Source of the DNA: Alphaproteobacteria bacterium WMHbin7 | GTDB lineage: Bacteria; Pseudomonadota; Alphaproteobacteria; Rhodospirillales; WMHbin7 | Direction of reading: 5' to 3' | Assembly (NCBI GenBank): GCA_002753155.1 | Contig: PDZW01000001.1 | Coordinates: 1-64,000, forward strand | DNA: 64,000 nucleotides | In this document: piece after piece, positions 30,562-39,439 of the stretch | How the letters are laid out: every line of letters starts with the position of its first letter | Position numbering within the stretch: the stretch's first letter is position 1 | Made by a program: the position numbers and the translations under genes | The notes under the pieces: model-generated | What the model was told of the DNA's origin: nothing | Databases searched by the model: none | The model's input: the letters and a program-made list of their open reading frames with translations, nothing else

Positions 30562-31184
30562 AACGGTACCCAGGAATGTTCGCGCGTGTAATGGACATAG
30601 CCCACATTGGCGCCCGCCCGAAGGCCGACGCCGGTGCGGATGGGGGCCAGGACGATCTTGCCGCTTTGTTGGTAATTGAGCCCCAGGCCCGCCACGATAT
30701 ACAGGCTGCCATCGACTCCGGGAAAGCGCTGGTAGAGATCGTCGATATTGCCCAGGTGATAGATCAGGGTGAAGACCTTGGAGGCGTTGCCGCCGAAATC
30801 GAATCCTGCCGAGGGGCCCTGCCAGAACAGCTTGCGGCCACCGCCATTCTTGCGTTCGATATGCCCTTCGCCGAAGCGCGCCCCGACCACAAAGGCGCCG
30901 CCCGCCTCGCTGCCGGTGATGATGGCGTTGGGCCTGCCGTGATCGGCGAAGGCCTTTTCGATCACCTCGGCCAGTCCCTTGGTGGTCTTGCCAAAGAACC
31001 CCTCGGCCTTTTGCATGATCTCGTTCTTCGAGAAGGTGGCGCCATCCTCCTTGCCAGCCTGGGCAAAGGCCTGAAGGGGCAGGGCGGAGAGGGCGGTGGT
31101 GGCGCAAACGCCGGCCAGAATCGTGCGCCGGGAGAGGTTTGATTCGGTCATGGCACATCCTTCGCAAGGGGAAACCTGTCTCAT
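30558..31184 (-). CDS. DUF1134 / EipA-like periplasmic protein
   Basis: Signal peptide; GGAFVVGARFGEGHIERKNGGGRKLFWQGPSAGFDFGGNASKVFTLIYHL; VGYVHYTREHSWVPL. Confidence 0.78.
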   Translation of the reverse strand: MRQVSPCEGCAMTESNLSRRTILAGVCATTALSALPLQAFAQAGKEDGATFSKNEIMQKAEGFFGKTTKGLAEVIEKAFADHGRPNAIITGSEAGGAFVVGARFGEGHIERKNGGGRKLFWQGPSAGFDFGGNASKVFTLIYHLGNIDDLYQRFPGVDGSLYIVAGLGLNYQQSGKIVLAPIRTGVGLRAGANVGYVHYTREHSWVPL

Positions 31185-31286
31185 GATCCTATCACGATCT
31201 TAATAAGCGGTTTATTCTTTCGTGCCGTGGCGGGGCGATTTGAAAGATGGTACGGTTTCTAAGGATACATTTTCCTAGGGGGCGCC

Positions 31287-32621
31287 ATGCTGATCGATCC
31301 GACCAAGGCCCAATGGCCCAAGGATTTCGTCTGGGGGTTTTCCACCTCGGCCTATCAGGTCGAAGGCGCGGCGGCTGAAGACGGGCGCGGCCCCAGCATC
31401 TGGGATGTCTATTGCAAGATGCCGACCAAGGTGGTCAATGGCGATACCGGCGATGTCGCCTGCGATCATTACCACCGCTATGGCGAGGATATCGACCTGT
31501 TGAAGGCCCTCAATTCCGGGGCCTATCGCTTTTCCGTTTCCTGGCCTCGGGTGCTGCCCAAGGGGCGCATTTGCCAGGTCAACGAGAAGGGGCTAGATTT
31601 CTACGACCGCGTGATCGACAAGACCCTGGCCAACGGCATCACGCCCTGGCTGTGCCTTTATCACTGGGATCTGCCGCAAGCCCTTCAGGAGATGGGGGGC
31701 TGGTCGAATCGGGACTGTGCGGGCTGGTTTGCCGATTATGCCGCCCTGATCGCCAGACGCTATGGCGACCGGGTCAAGCATTTCGCCACCTTCAATGAAT
31801 TTTGCGTCTTTACGCTGTTCGGCTATTCCATTCCCTGGGCAGCCCCCGGCATCGTCGACCGGGATCAGCATCTGAGGGCCATTCATCACGTCAATCTGGC
31901 CCATGGCATGGGCATCGACGTTCTGCGCTCGCTGGTGCCCGATGCCAAACTGGGCATGATCTACAATATTCAAGACGTCTGGCCGGAAAGCGACAAGCCC
32001 GAAGACAAGGCGGCGGCAGAACTGTTGCACGAACACTGGAATCTGGCCTTTCCCGATCCGCAATTGCTGGGTCATTACCCGCCCCAGATCGGACGCGCCA
32101 TCGAGCCCTATGTTCAGGCGGGCGACATGGCCCGTATTTCTCGTCCGGTCGATTGGCTGGGGCTTAATCACTACGGCCCCATCTTCGCCAAGGCCGAACC
32201 CGCCAATATCTGGGGCTTTGGTTGGGGAGATGCGCCCGAGAAGGACAATAACCCCGAAATCGGCTGGGCGATCTATCCCGAAGCCTTTGGCGATCTTTTG
32301 GTCCGCCTCTCCAAACGCTATCGCCTGCCCATCTATGTCACCGAGAATGGTTGCGGCGGCGAGGACAAGGTGGCGGAGGACGGCTCAGTCGATGATCCCA
32401 GGCGGATTACCTATCTCAAGCTATTCATCGGCGCCATGAAGGAGGCAATGGAGAAGGGGGCCGATGTACGGGGCTATTTCGTCTGGTCGTTCCTGGACAA
32501 TTTCGAATGGGGCTCGGGCTATGGCAACCGCTTTGGCCTGGTCCATGTCGATTTCGAGACGCAGAAACGCACACCGAAATCATCGGCCCGATGGTATGCC
32601 GATCTGATCAGGAAGGGGTAG
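31287..32621 (+). CDS. GH1 beta-glucosidase
   Basis: FVWGFSTSAYQVEGAAAEDGRGPSIWDVY; TFNEFCVF; IYVTENGCGGED. Confidence 0.94.
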   Translation: MLIDPTKAQWPKDFVWGFSTSAYQVEGAAAEDGRGPSIWDVYCKMPTKVVNGDTGDVACDHYHRYGEDIDLLKALNSGAYRFSVSWPRVLPKGRICQVNEKGLDFYDRVIDKTLANGITPWLCLYHWDLPQALQEMGGWSNRDCAGWFADYAALIARRYGDRVKHFATFNEFCVFTLFGYSIPWAAPGIVDRDQHLRAIHHVNLAHGMGIDVLRSLVPDAKLGMIYNIQDVWPESDKPEDKAAAELLHEHWNLAFPDPQLLGHYPPQIGRAIEPYVQAGDMARISRPVDWLGLNHYGPIFAKAEPANIWGFGWGDAPEKDNNPEIGWAIYPEAFGDLLVRLSKRYRLPIYVTENGCGGEDKVAEDGSVDDPRRITYLKLFIGAMKEAMEKGADVRGYFVWSFLDNFEWGSGYGNRFGLVHVDFETQKRTPKSSARWYADLIRKG

Positions 32622-34734
32622 ACAGAGCCATGGGGCTGGACGGCGACTGAGGGTTGCTCTCTGGCAGGCTGACGTAAAAGCGGCTGCCTTGTCCTGGCGT
32701 GGACTCCGCCCAGATATGCCCCTTATGCCTTTCTGCGATCTTCTTGCAGATGGCCAGCCCGATGCCGGTTCCTTCGTATTCGCCATGCCCATGCAGTCGC
32801 TGAAAGATGCCGAAAATGCGGTCCAGATGTTCGGGCGCTATGCCGATGCCGCTGTCCTCGACCGAAATGATCCAGTTTGAATGGCGCTTTACAGCACTCA
32901 GCCTGACCAGGGGAGGGCTGTCTGGCTTGTGATATTTCAAGGCATTGCCGATCAGATTCTGGAAGAGGCGGACCAATTCATCATGGTCTCCGCTGATGGT
33001 GGGAAGACCGGAAGCCACCTCGAAATGTCCCTTGACCGCATCCGACGTGGCTTTCAAATTCAGCAAGGCCTCGTCAACGACTTCATCCAGATTGACCGGG
33101 CTATGCGGCTTTCCCCTGCGTCCGATGCGCGAATATTCCAGAAGATCGCAGATCAGCCGGTCCATGCGCAGAGCGCCGTCCTTGGCAAAGGCGATGAATT
33201 CCCGGGCCTGCGGGTCAAGCTTGCCGGAATAGCGCTTGTCCAATAGCGTTACGAAACTATTGACCATGCGCAAGGGCTCGCGCAGATCGTGCGAGGCGAC
33301 ATAGGCGAACTGCTCCAACTCGGCGTTCGAGCGCCTCAACTCGTCGTCAAGATGCTTGCGCTCGGTGATGTCGTACTGGATGCCGTTCCAAAGAATATCG
33401 CCATTCTCCAGCAAGGACGGGCTTGATTCGAGGTGAATCCAGCGGATCTCGCCATCGCCTCGGATAATGCGCCCCTCCCACTCGAAAGGTTTCTTGTCCC
33501 GTTTTGCCGCCTCGTTTCGTTGAACGAGGCTGTCATAATCATCTAAATGAAAGCGCTTGTCGGCGATGCTTGCATCTTGATAAACCTCGTGGGCTTTGAC
33601 ATCCAGCAATTGGCACCAGCGCGGGCTGACATAGTCGAATCGATTCCTGCCATCCGCCTGCATGCGGAATTTGTAGACGCCGACGGGAATCTGGGTCACC
33701 AGATTGTTGAAGTCGGAAAGGCTGTTTTGCAAGGCCAGCTCGGCCTCGCGCCGCTCGTTCTCGAACTGTCTGCTGCGCCGTTGGTAGAAGGCAAGAGCGG
33801 CAATCGAAGACAGAAAGACGGCCAGAAAGACCATCCCCTGCATCCAGGCATTCCGGCGCCAATCGACGAACACGGCCTTGTATTCCCGCCCCACGGCGAC
33901 GACCAGAGGGGTGTCCATCGACAGACCGGCGGGCTTTATGTTCAAGACGGCCAGCATGCGCTTCTCGCCGGTGTTCAGCGTGGTGCCGATGAAGAAATTC
34001 TCGTCACTCCTGCTCTCGACATGCCGACTGAACATGGAGCCGGGCTGGAGCAGGTTTTTTCCGGTCTGACCCTCGCGATCCGGCATCATGACAAATTGAA
34101 TGCCGCTGCCATGGGCCAGGGCTGTCCACATGTCGGGGGCGTAATTCACCGATCCCAGCAGCGTTCTGAAATAATCGGGATCGAGGCTTGCATTGACCAC
34201 GCCCATGAACTCGCCCTTGGGGCCGGGGATCATGCGGCTGACTCCCATGATATAGGCGTTCAGCACGCTTTTATAGGGCTTCGAGATGTAAAGCCGCGCT
34301 TTGTCGGGGGCTTGTTTGATGGTTGAAAAGAAGTCGCGATTGGCCACGTCGAAGCCGAGAAGTTCCGCCCGGTTGGATGCCTGAACAATTCCCTTCTCGT
34401 CGGTAATGACAAATGTGCGAATACCCGGCATGACATCGGCCAGAGATTTCAGGTGAATGACCGTTCCCTCCCGCCAGCTTCCGGGCATTTTCCAGAAATG
34501 GTAGTTGTCGATCAGTTCCTGAAGGGCGGCATTGGTGGCGCGCAATTCCTGGCTGAGATTTTCGTTGATGACATGGGCCTGGATTTCCAGGCTTTTCCGT
34601 TCGTCATCAAGTGCGGCTTGATGTTCGCGATGGAGATTGTAGGCGACATTCCCGCCCAGCAACAACAAGACAACGGCCAGCAGCCCCCACTGGAACGGAA
34701 GGGCATTTATTAGCCGAAAGTCAAGAAAGGGCAT
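32608..34734 (-). CDS. Membrane sensor histidine kinase with extracytoplasmic sensor and PAS domains (orphan)
   Basis: N-terminal TM and periplasmic region; PAS/PAC; ELEQFAYVASHDLREPLRMV; VEDSGIGIAPEHLDRIFGIFQRLHG. Confidence 0.88.
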   Translation of the reverse strand: MPFLDFRLINALPFQWGLLAVVLLLLGGNVAYNLHREHQAALDDERKSLEIQAHVINENLSQELRATNAALQELIDNYHFWKMPGSWREGTVIHLKSLADVMPGIRTFVITDEKGIVQASNRAELLGFDVANRDFFSTIKQAPDKARLYISKPYKSVLNAYIMGVSRMIPGPKGEFMGVVNASLDPDYFRTLLGSVNYAPDMWTALAHGSGIQFVMMPDREGQTGKNLLQPGSMFSRHVESRSDENFFIGTTLNTGEKRMLAVLNIKPAGLSMDTPLVVAVGREYKAVFVDWRRNAWMQGMVFLAVFLSSIAALAFYQRRSRQFENERREAELALQNSLSDFNNLVTQIPVGVYKFRMQADGRNRFDYVSPRWCQLLDVKAHEVYQDASIADKRFHLDDYDSLVQRNEAAKRDKKPFEWEGRIIRGDGEIRWIHLESSPSLLENGDILWNGIQYDITERKHLDDELRRSNAELEQFAYVASHDLREPLRMVNSFVTLLDKRYSGKLDPQAREFIAFAKDGALRMDRLICDLLEYSRIGRRGKPHSPVNLDEVVDEALLNLKATSDAVKGHFEVASGLPTISGDHDELVRLFQNLIGNALKYHKPDSPPLVRLSAVKRHSNWIISVEDSGIGIAPEHLDRIFGIFQRLHGHGEYEGTGIGLAICKKIAERHKGHIWAESTPGQGSRFYVSLPESNPQSPSSPMALSTPS

Positions 34735-34851
34735 GTCGTCAAAAGCACCATTTGATCAACTGATACAATGAATTTGGGCTCAAAGCGGTCAGACGTCAAT
34801 GGTTGGGGCAAAATAATACTAATTTTTAAGGGGGCTTTGTTGCCCTCGTGG

Positions 34852-36747
34852 TCATCTTCTCTCGTCGATCTGCCCTGGCGGTTCGTCCTTCGAATCTTCG
34901 ACGATGGCATAGCCGTTCTTGCGATAAAGCGTCAGCACGCGCTGGTAATAGCCCGCCGCACCGGCATGATGGCCGATGGTGATCACGGTGGCGTCGGCGA
35001 ATTCGGTCTTCAGCAGATTCAGGATGTCTTCCTCGCCCTTTGGGTCAAGCGCATCGATGGCTTCTTGAATAAAAATCCAGTCGGGGCGATGAATCAGCAG
35101 GCGGGCGAAGCTCAATCGTTGCTGCTCGGCCGAGGAGAGGGTCTGATCCCATTTTTGATGATCGTAGAGTTTTTCCACTAAGTGCGGCAATCCAACCCGC
35201 ACAAGCGCCTTGCGGGCGAGTTCGTCGTCGCAGGTGAATTCCTCGGTGGGGTAGCTGATAACGGATTTCAGTTTTCCCTCGGGCAGATAGGGGTGTTGCA
35301 GCAAAATGAAGATGCGCCCGTCCTTGGGGCGTTCGATCCGTCCCGAGCCCCAAGGCCACAATCCCGCCGCCGCCTTGAACAGATTGACCGAGGCGCCGGG
35401 GTCGCCATCGATCAGAATGCGCTCGCCTTTCTCGATCTCGGTCGAGAAGGCGCCCACGACGACATTTCCCTCGGCATCGGCGAGTTGAAAATCCTTGAAG
35501 GCAAGAACGGGACGGTCGGAGGGCACGACCTCGATCCTTTCCCATCCCGGCGCATCGATGCGGTCCGACAGGTGGTCGAGGGCATGATGCAGATTTTGCA
35601 CGCGCTCGACCGAGGCTCGCCAGGTGGCCATACCGGCGAAATTGTCGATCGGCCATGAAAGGGCCGAAACCATTTGCTGGAAGGCCTGCGCCGTCTGCAT
35701 CAGAACGCCCAGGCTGATCAGTCCCAGGATATAGCGGGGGGCGGCCACGATGATGGGAAAAATGCCAGCCAGCACGGACCAGGCCGATGAGAACATGAAT
35801 AGATGGGTAAGCGCCGTGGTCTGGCGATCCCAGGCGGCACCGGCCAGCCGAAACAGCCAGAGGAAGATGCTGCGTTCATGACGCTCGCCGCGCAACAGGG
35901 CTATGGGCAACGAATGTTCGCGGGCATGGACCAGGCTATAGCGGAAATCGGCTTCGGCGGTCTGGCGCTGGTTGGCGGCGCGCACCAAAGGATAGCCCAG
36001 AACCATGGCGATGCTGGTGCCGATCATGGCGTAAACCAGGGCAATCCAGACCAGATGGCCGGGGAGATACATGCTGTAACCGCCCAGGCTGACATGCGGC
36101 GAGCCGGACAGATTCCACAGAATGCTTGTGAAGCTGAAAAGAAGCAGCCCCGCATATAAGAGTGAGTGCGCAAGATCGATGGCCGATTCCGTGCTGATGC
36201 GGATATCTTCGGCAATACGCCCGTCGGGATTGTCGTGGTCGCCCGGCATGTGCGTGACCAGATAATGCCGTCCGCCCGACATCCATTCATTCATCAGCCG
36301 CTTGGTCAGCCATTCGCGCCAGCCGATCTGAAGGCGGCGTTTGACCCTCAGATGTGTCGTCACGATGGCCACATTGGCGACGATGATAACGCCAAGGACG
36401 CCAAGCAGCAGGAAGAAACGGCTGAGTTCTCGAGCTTCCAGCGCATTGAACAGGGCTTCGTTCCAAAGATTGAGAACGATGGCGATGCCAACCTGGCAGA
36501 TGGTCAGAACGATCAGGATGGCGGTGCGCCACCAGACCTGCCAAGCCTCTTCCGAACGGCAATAGGGGCCGGCCAGTCGCAGGAATTTTGGGAAAAACTC
36601 GATCCAGCTTGCAAGTTGGGTCTTGGGGGGAGGGAGTTGGGCTCCCTCCAGCCTACGCCGCCTGTCGCGAATGGGAGAGCTGGGGGCTCTGCCTTCGTCA
36701 TCCTGGTCATTGTTCGGCGCCACGCACCCGTTCCTCTGATCCCGCAA
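34852..36747 (-). CDS. SbmA/BacA-related ABC transporter ATP-binding/permease protein
   Basis: Long TM region with NLWNEALFNALEARELSRF and NPDGRIAEDIR; ILIDGDPGASVNLFKAAAGLWPWGSGRI; LSSAEQQRLSFARLLIHRPDWIFIQEAIDALD. Confidence 0.85.
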   Translation of the reverse strand: MRDQRNGCVAPNNDQDDEGRAPSSPIRDRRRRLEGAQLPPPKTQLASWIEFFPKFLRLAGPYCRSEEAWQVWWRTAILIVLTICQVGIAIVLNLWNEALFNALEARELSRFFLLLGVLGVIIVANVAIVTTHLRVKRRLQIGWREWLTKRLMNEWMSGGRHYLVTHMPGDHDNPDGRIAEDIRISTESAIDLAHSLLYAGLLLFSFTSILWNLSGSPHVSLGGYSMYLPGHLVWIALVYAMIGTSIAMVLGYPLVRAANQRQTAEADFRYSLVHAREHSLPIALLRGERHERSIFLWLFRLAGAAWDRQTTALTHLFMFSSAWSVLAGIFPIIVAAPRYILGLISLGVLMQTAQAFQQMVSALSWPIDNFAGMATWRASVERVQNLHHALDHLSDRIDAPGWERIEVVPSDRPVLAFKDFQLADAEGNVVVGAFSTEIEKGERILIDGDPGASVNLFKAAAGLWPWGSGRIERPKDGRIFILLQHPYLPEGKLKSVISYPTEEFTCDDELARKALVRVGLPHLVEKLYDHQKWDQTLSSAEQQRLSFARLLIHRPDWIFIQEAIDALDPKGEEDILNLLKTEFADATVITIGHHAGAAGYYQRVLTLYRKNGYAIVEDSKDEPPGQIDERR

Positions 36748-36893
36748 AAGATATCTTTTTCAGCTTATTCCCCCATTCTGAAAGGAACGTAAAGAAAGGC
36801 AAGGGTAAACCCCATGGGGTGATGGGCAGGACACCCCGGAGAAATTCACCATTCCATTCAGCTAATATTCATGCTGCATATGCGAAGCTCTCC

Positions 36894-36913
36894 CCTGTGA
36901 TGAAGGTCACAGG
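36894..36913. promoter_or_regulatory. CRP/FNR-superfamily-like binding site
   Basis: CCTGTGA-TGAAGG-TCACAGG: exact TGTGA-N6-TCACA core, 7-bp perfect arms, ~85 bp upstream of the ORF at 36999. Confidence 0.6.
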
Positions 36914-36998
36914 CCGAGTGTGACGGTGCGCACTGCACAATAAACGCGGCCTTGGCATTCTCCGCCCATCGAAACAGACCCCTCAAGGAGAGATAGAT

Positions 36999-37292
36999 AT
37001 GCTTAAGAAAATCACCCTTGCGATTGCAATTGCCCTGGCTCCCACGCTGGCCCTGGCTGCGCCCAGCCAGATGACGGCCGCCCCTTCGCAAAAGTCGACC
37101 GTTACACCCGAAACTGTCCGCGGAATGTTGCTTTCCCAGGGCGCTTTGCATGTTTCCCCGGTCAAGCGTCTTCATAACGGCACCTACGAGGTCAAGATCC
37201 TGTCCTCGCAGAAGGGCTGGACCAAGGTCTATGTCGATGGCCATACCGGCAAGCAGATCAATGACCCGCTCTACGCTTTTCGCAAGAACTGA
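36999..37292 (+). CDS. Small secreted PepSY-like protein
   Basis: Signal peptide MLKKITLAIAIALAPTLALAAP; GTYEVKILSSQKGWTKVYVDGHTGKQI. Confidence 0.65.
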   Translation: MLKKITLAIAIALAPTLALAAPSQMTAAPSQKSTVTPETVRGMLLSQGALHVSPVKRLHNGTYEVKILSSQKGWTKVYVDGHTGKQINDPLYAFRKN

Positions 37293-37571
37293 AGTCGAAC
37301 GGGCTGGCCCCAGGCCTTGATGCCGGGGGCGGTGTGATCCTGGGAAGCAGCCGGAGAATATCCGGTCTGCCTCCAGGTCAACCGGAACCCCTTGGGTGTG
37401 ATCCACCCATTCTCACCATATCTTGACAGCACAGAACATATCGAATCGGGAACAATCCGAGTCGCGGAAAATGAATCCGAAACAGGAACATTTGCGAACA
37501 CATTGAATCCGCTGCATTTTTTTGATTCGAGCCTCTTGACGGCGCGACTCGGGCGTGATTCCCTCTCTGTC

Positions 37572-37901
37572 ATGAACACGATGCAAGAACTGCGTCGGCG
37601 GCTGAAAGCCATCCTGCCATCCCTGCTGGGGCTTTGTGTGTGCGCCTATTTCGGATACCACGCCATCCAGGGCGATCGTGGTGTCATCCGCCTCATGAAT
37701 CTGAGGCAGGAGTTGAAGCAGGCCGAGGAGAGTTTCAACACCGTCCATGCCGACAAGATCTCCTGGGACGCCCGCGTGGCGGGCCTCAAGCCCGGCTCGC
37801 TCGATCCCGACCTGATCGAGGAACGCGCCCGCGTTGAACTGGGCATGGGCCGGAAGGGCGAGCGGGTCATCTTTCTGAACGGCGCCAACGCCAACCGTTA
37901 A
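37572..37901 (+). CDS. Septum formation initiator FtsB/DivIC family
   Basis: Short TM, coiled coil RLMNLRQELKQAEESFNTVHADKISWDARVAGLKPGSLDPDLIEERARVELGM; start at ATG 37572. Confidence 0.82.
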   Translation: MNTMQELRRRLKAILPSLLGLCVCAYFGYHAIQGDRGVIRLMNLRQELKQAEESFNTVHADKISWDARVAGLKPGSLDPDLIEERARVELGMGRKGERVIFLNGANANR

Positions 37902-37902
37902 C

Positions 37903-38128
37903 TGATACAGGCATGGATTCATGCCATTCGCGGGCAGGGCCCGCGCGCGAGCCTGTCCCGCCGATGGCGGGCCAATCAAATGTCATGCCGACAATGTCGG
38001 CGGGCGAGCGGGAGCCAAGCGCCCCGTCGGCTTTGCCGACAGACATTTGTTAAGCCTGCGAAGCAGGCGGGCCCGCCCGGCGATTGAGGCTTGAATTCAT
38101 CGGTTACGATGAATGAAAACAGGTATCA
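37903..38128. repeat. Tandem array of seven short perfect hairpins in a convergent junction
   Basis: Perfect inverted repeats at 37910-37925, 37929-37945, 37957-37971, 37987-38001, 38026-38040, 38054-38068 and 38095-38114; flanked by TGATAC...GTATCA. Confidence 0.85.
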
Positions 38129-39298
38129 AAGCCGCGGCAGCAAACCGCCCGCCTTCTTTCCGTTCAGCAAGATCTGACCATCCGGCGCGATATCCACCTT
38201 GTAATCAAGGCCGCCCTTGCCATCGGGCTGTCCGGTGGCGCCTAGAACGCCCAGCACGGCCATCGAGGAAAGCAGGCCCGCCGATCCCCCTGAACTCAGC
38301 GATTTCAGCCGCTCGGTAACGCCATTCAGCTTGCCCAGGAAGCTTCCCGTGGGGGGGGCACTGGGCGGAAAGACGCCGTCGCCCTTGATTTTAGCCGTCA
38401 GGTGAACCGATTGCGCCTGGGCTTCGCTGATCGAGAGCTTGGCGTTTTGCCGGTGCAGGTGCGGCTGCACGCGGCTCCATAGGGCCTTGCCCAGGGGATT
38501 GGACCCGTCGGCGGCGGCGGGGCCGATTTCCTTGAGGACCGAGCGCCAGTCGAAGGGGGCAAGGGAGCCCTTGAGATTGACCCGGACCGGGTTGATTTCC
38601 TGGGGTGCCCCTGGATCGCGGGGCGGCGGGGATTGATGGCGCCAGGAAAAGCTTAAGCGTCCGTTCCCGGCCAGGGGCTTTTGGCCCAGGTCCAGGCGAC
38701 CTTGTTCGATCACGATCTGGGTGCGGTCCTTGGCCCGGTAGCCATGAACATCCGCCATTTCGACAAAGCCTTGAAACGACTCGCTCGGGCTGGTGGCATT
38801 GAGTTTCAGGCTGGCCAGGGTGAGAATGTCGCCCGAGGCGAATTCGACGCCCACTTCGAACAGATCCAGCTTCAGTTTCGTAAAAGCCCCTCTTTGCGGG
38901 TTCCAAATGCCATCGATGCGGTTGCGGGTGATCTTGGCCGCAGCCTTTACCTGGCCGTCGGCCACAAAGCGCACCAAAGTCGAGACATGACCGGAAACCG
39001 CCCAGCCTTCGCGCCCGGGAACCATCAACAGCTCGGTCGGGCCGAAATCGATGGTGGCCCAATTGCCGCCGGGAAGAGGAGTCAGCCAAGCCAATTCCGA
39101 AAACTTGACGACAAATCCGCCTGAAGGGTTGGCGCGAACCTCAATCGGCTCGGCATAGGACAAACGGCCCTCGCCGGGCAGGCTGGCGCTCCAGGGAACA
39201 AGGCCTTGTTGCAGGTTGGCCTTGAAGCTGGCGGCGTCTTCGGCCTGGGCGGGCTGGGAAATGCCGATCAGGACGGCAAGAAGAATCAGGAGGCGCAT
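38126..39298 (-). CDS. DUF2125-like secreted protein
   Basis: Signal peptide MRLLILLAVLIGISQPAQAEDA; long beta-rich protein ending DGQILLNGKKAGGLLPRL; start taken at 39298. Confidence 0.65.
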   Translation of the reverse strand: MRLLILLAVLIGISQPAQAEDAASFKANLQQGLVPWSASLPGEGRLSYAEPIEVRANPSGGFVVKFSELAWLTPLPGGNWATIDFGPTELLMVPGREGWAVSGHVSTLVRFVADGQVKAAAKITRNRIDGIWNPQRGAFTKLKLDLFEVGVEFASGDILTLASLKLNATSPSESFQGFVEMADVHGYRAKDRTQIVIEQGRLDLGQKPLAGNGRLSFSWRHQSPPPRDPGAPQEINPVRVNLKGSLAPFDWRSVLKEIGPAAADGSNPLGKALWSRVQPHLHRQNAKLSISEAQAQSVHLTAKIKGDGVFPPSAPPTGSFLGKLNGVTERLKSLSSGGSAGLLSSMAVLGVLGATGQPDGKGGLDYKVDIAPDGQILLNGKKAGGLLPRL

Positions 39299-39439
39299 GG
39301 CGTACCACATAGAAGCAATTGTGCAATTTAGCAAGCTGTCGGCGCTAAACGCATACCCCCTTTGCATGTCAGGGGGGTAGGCAAGCCGGGGCCTGGGCGG
39401 TTATCCTCTTTCCTCCAAGAAAAGGGGGGAGCCCAATAA

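Noticed and set aside
37903-38128. Possible CRISPR array
   Set aside because: Units are palindromes with different sequences and irregular spacing; no identical direct repeats, no spacers, no cas genes.
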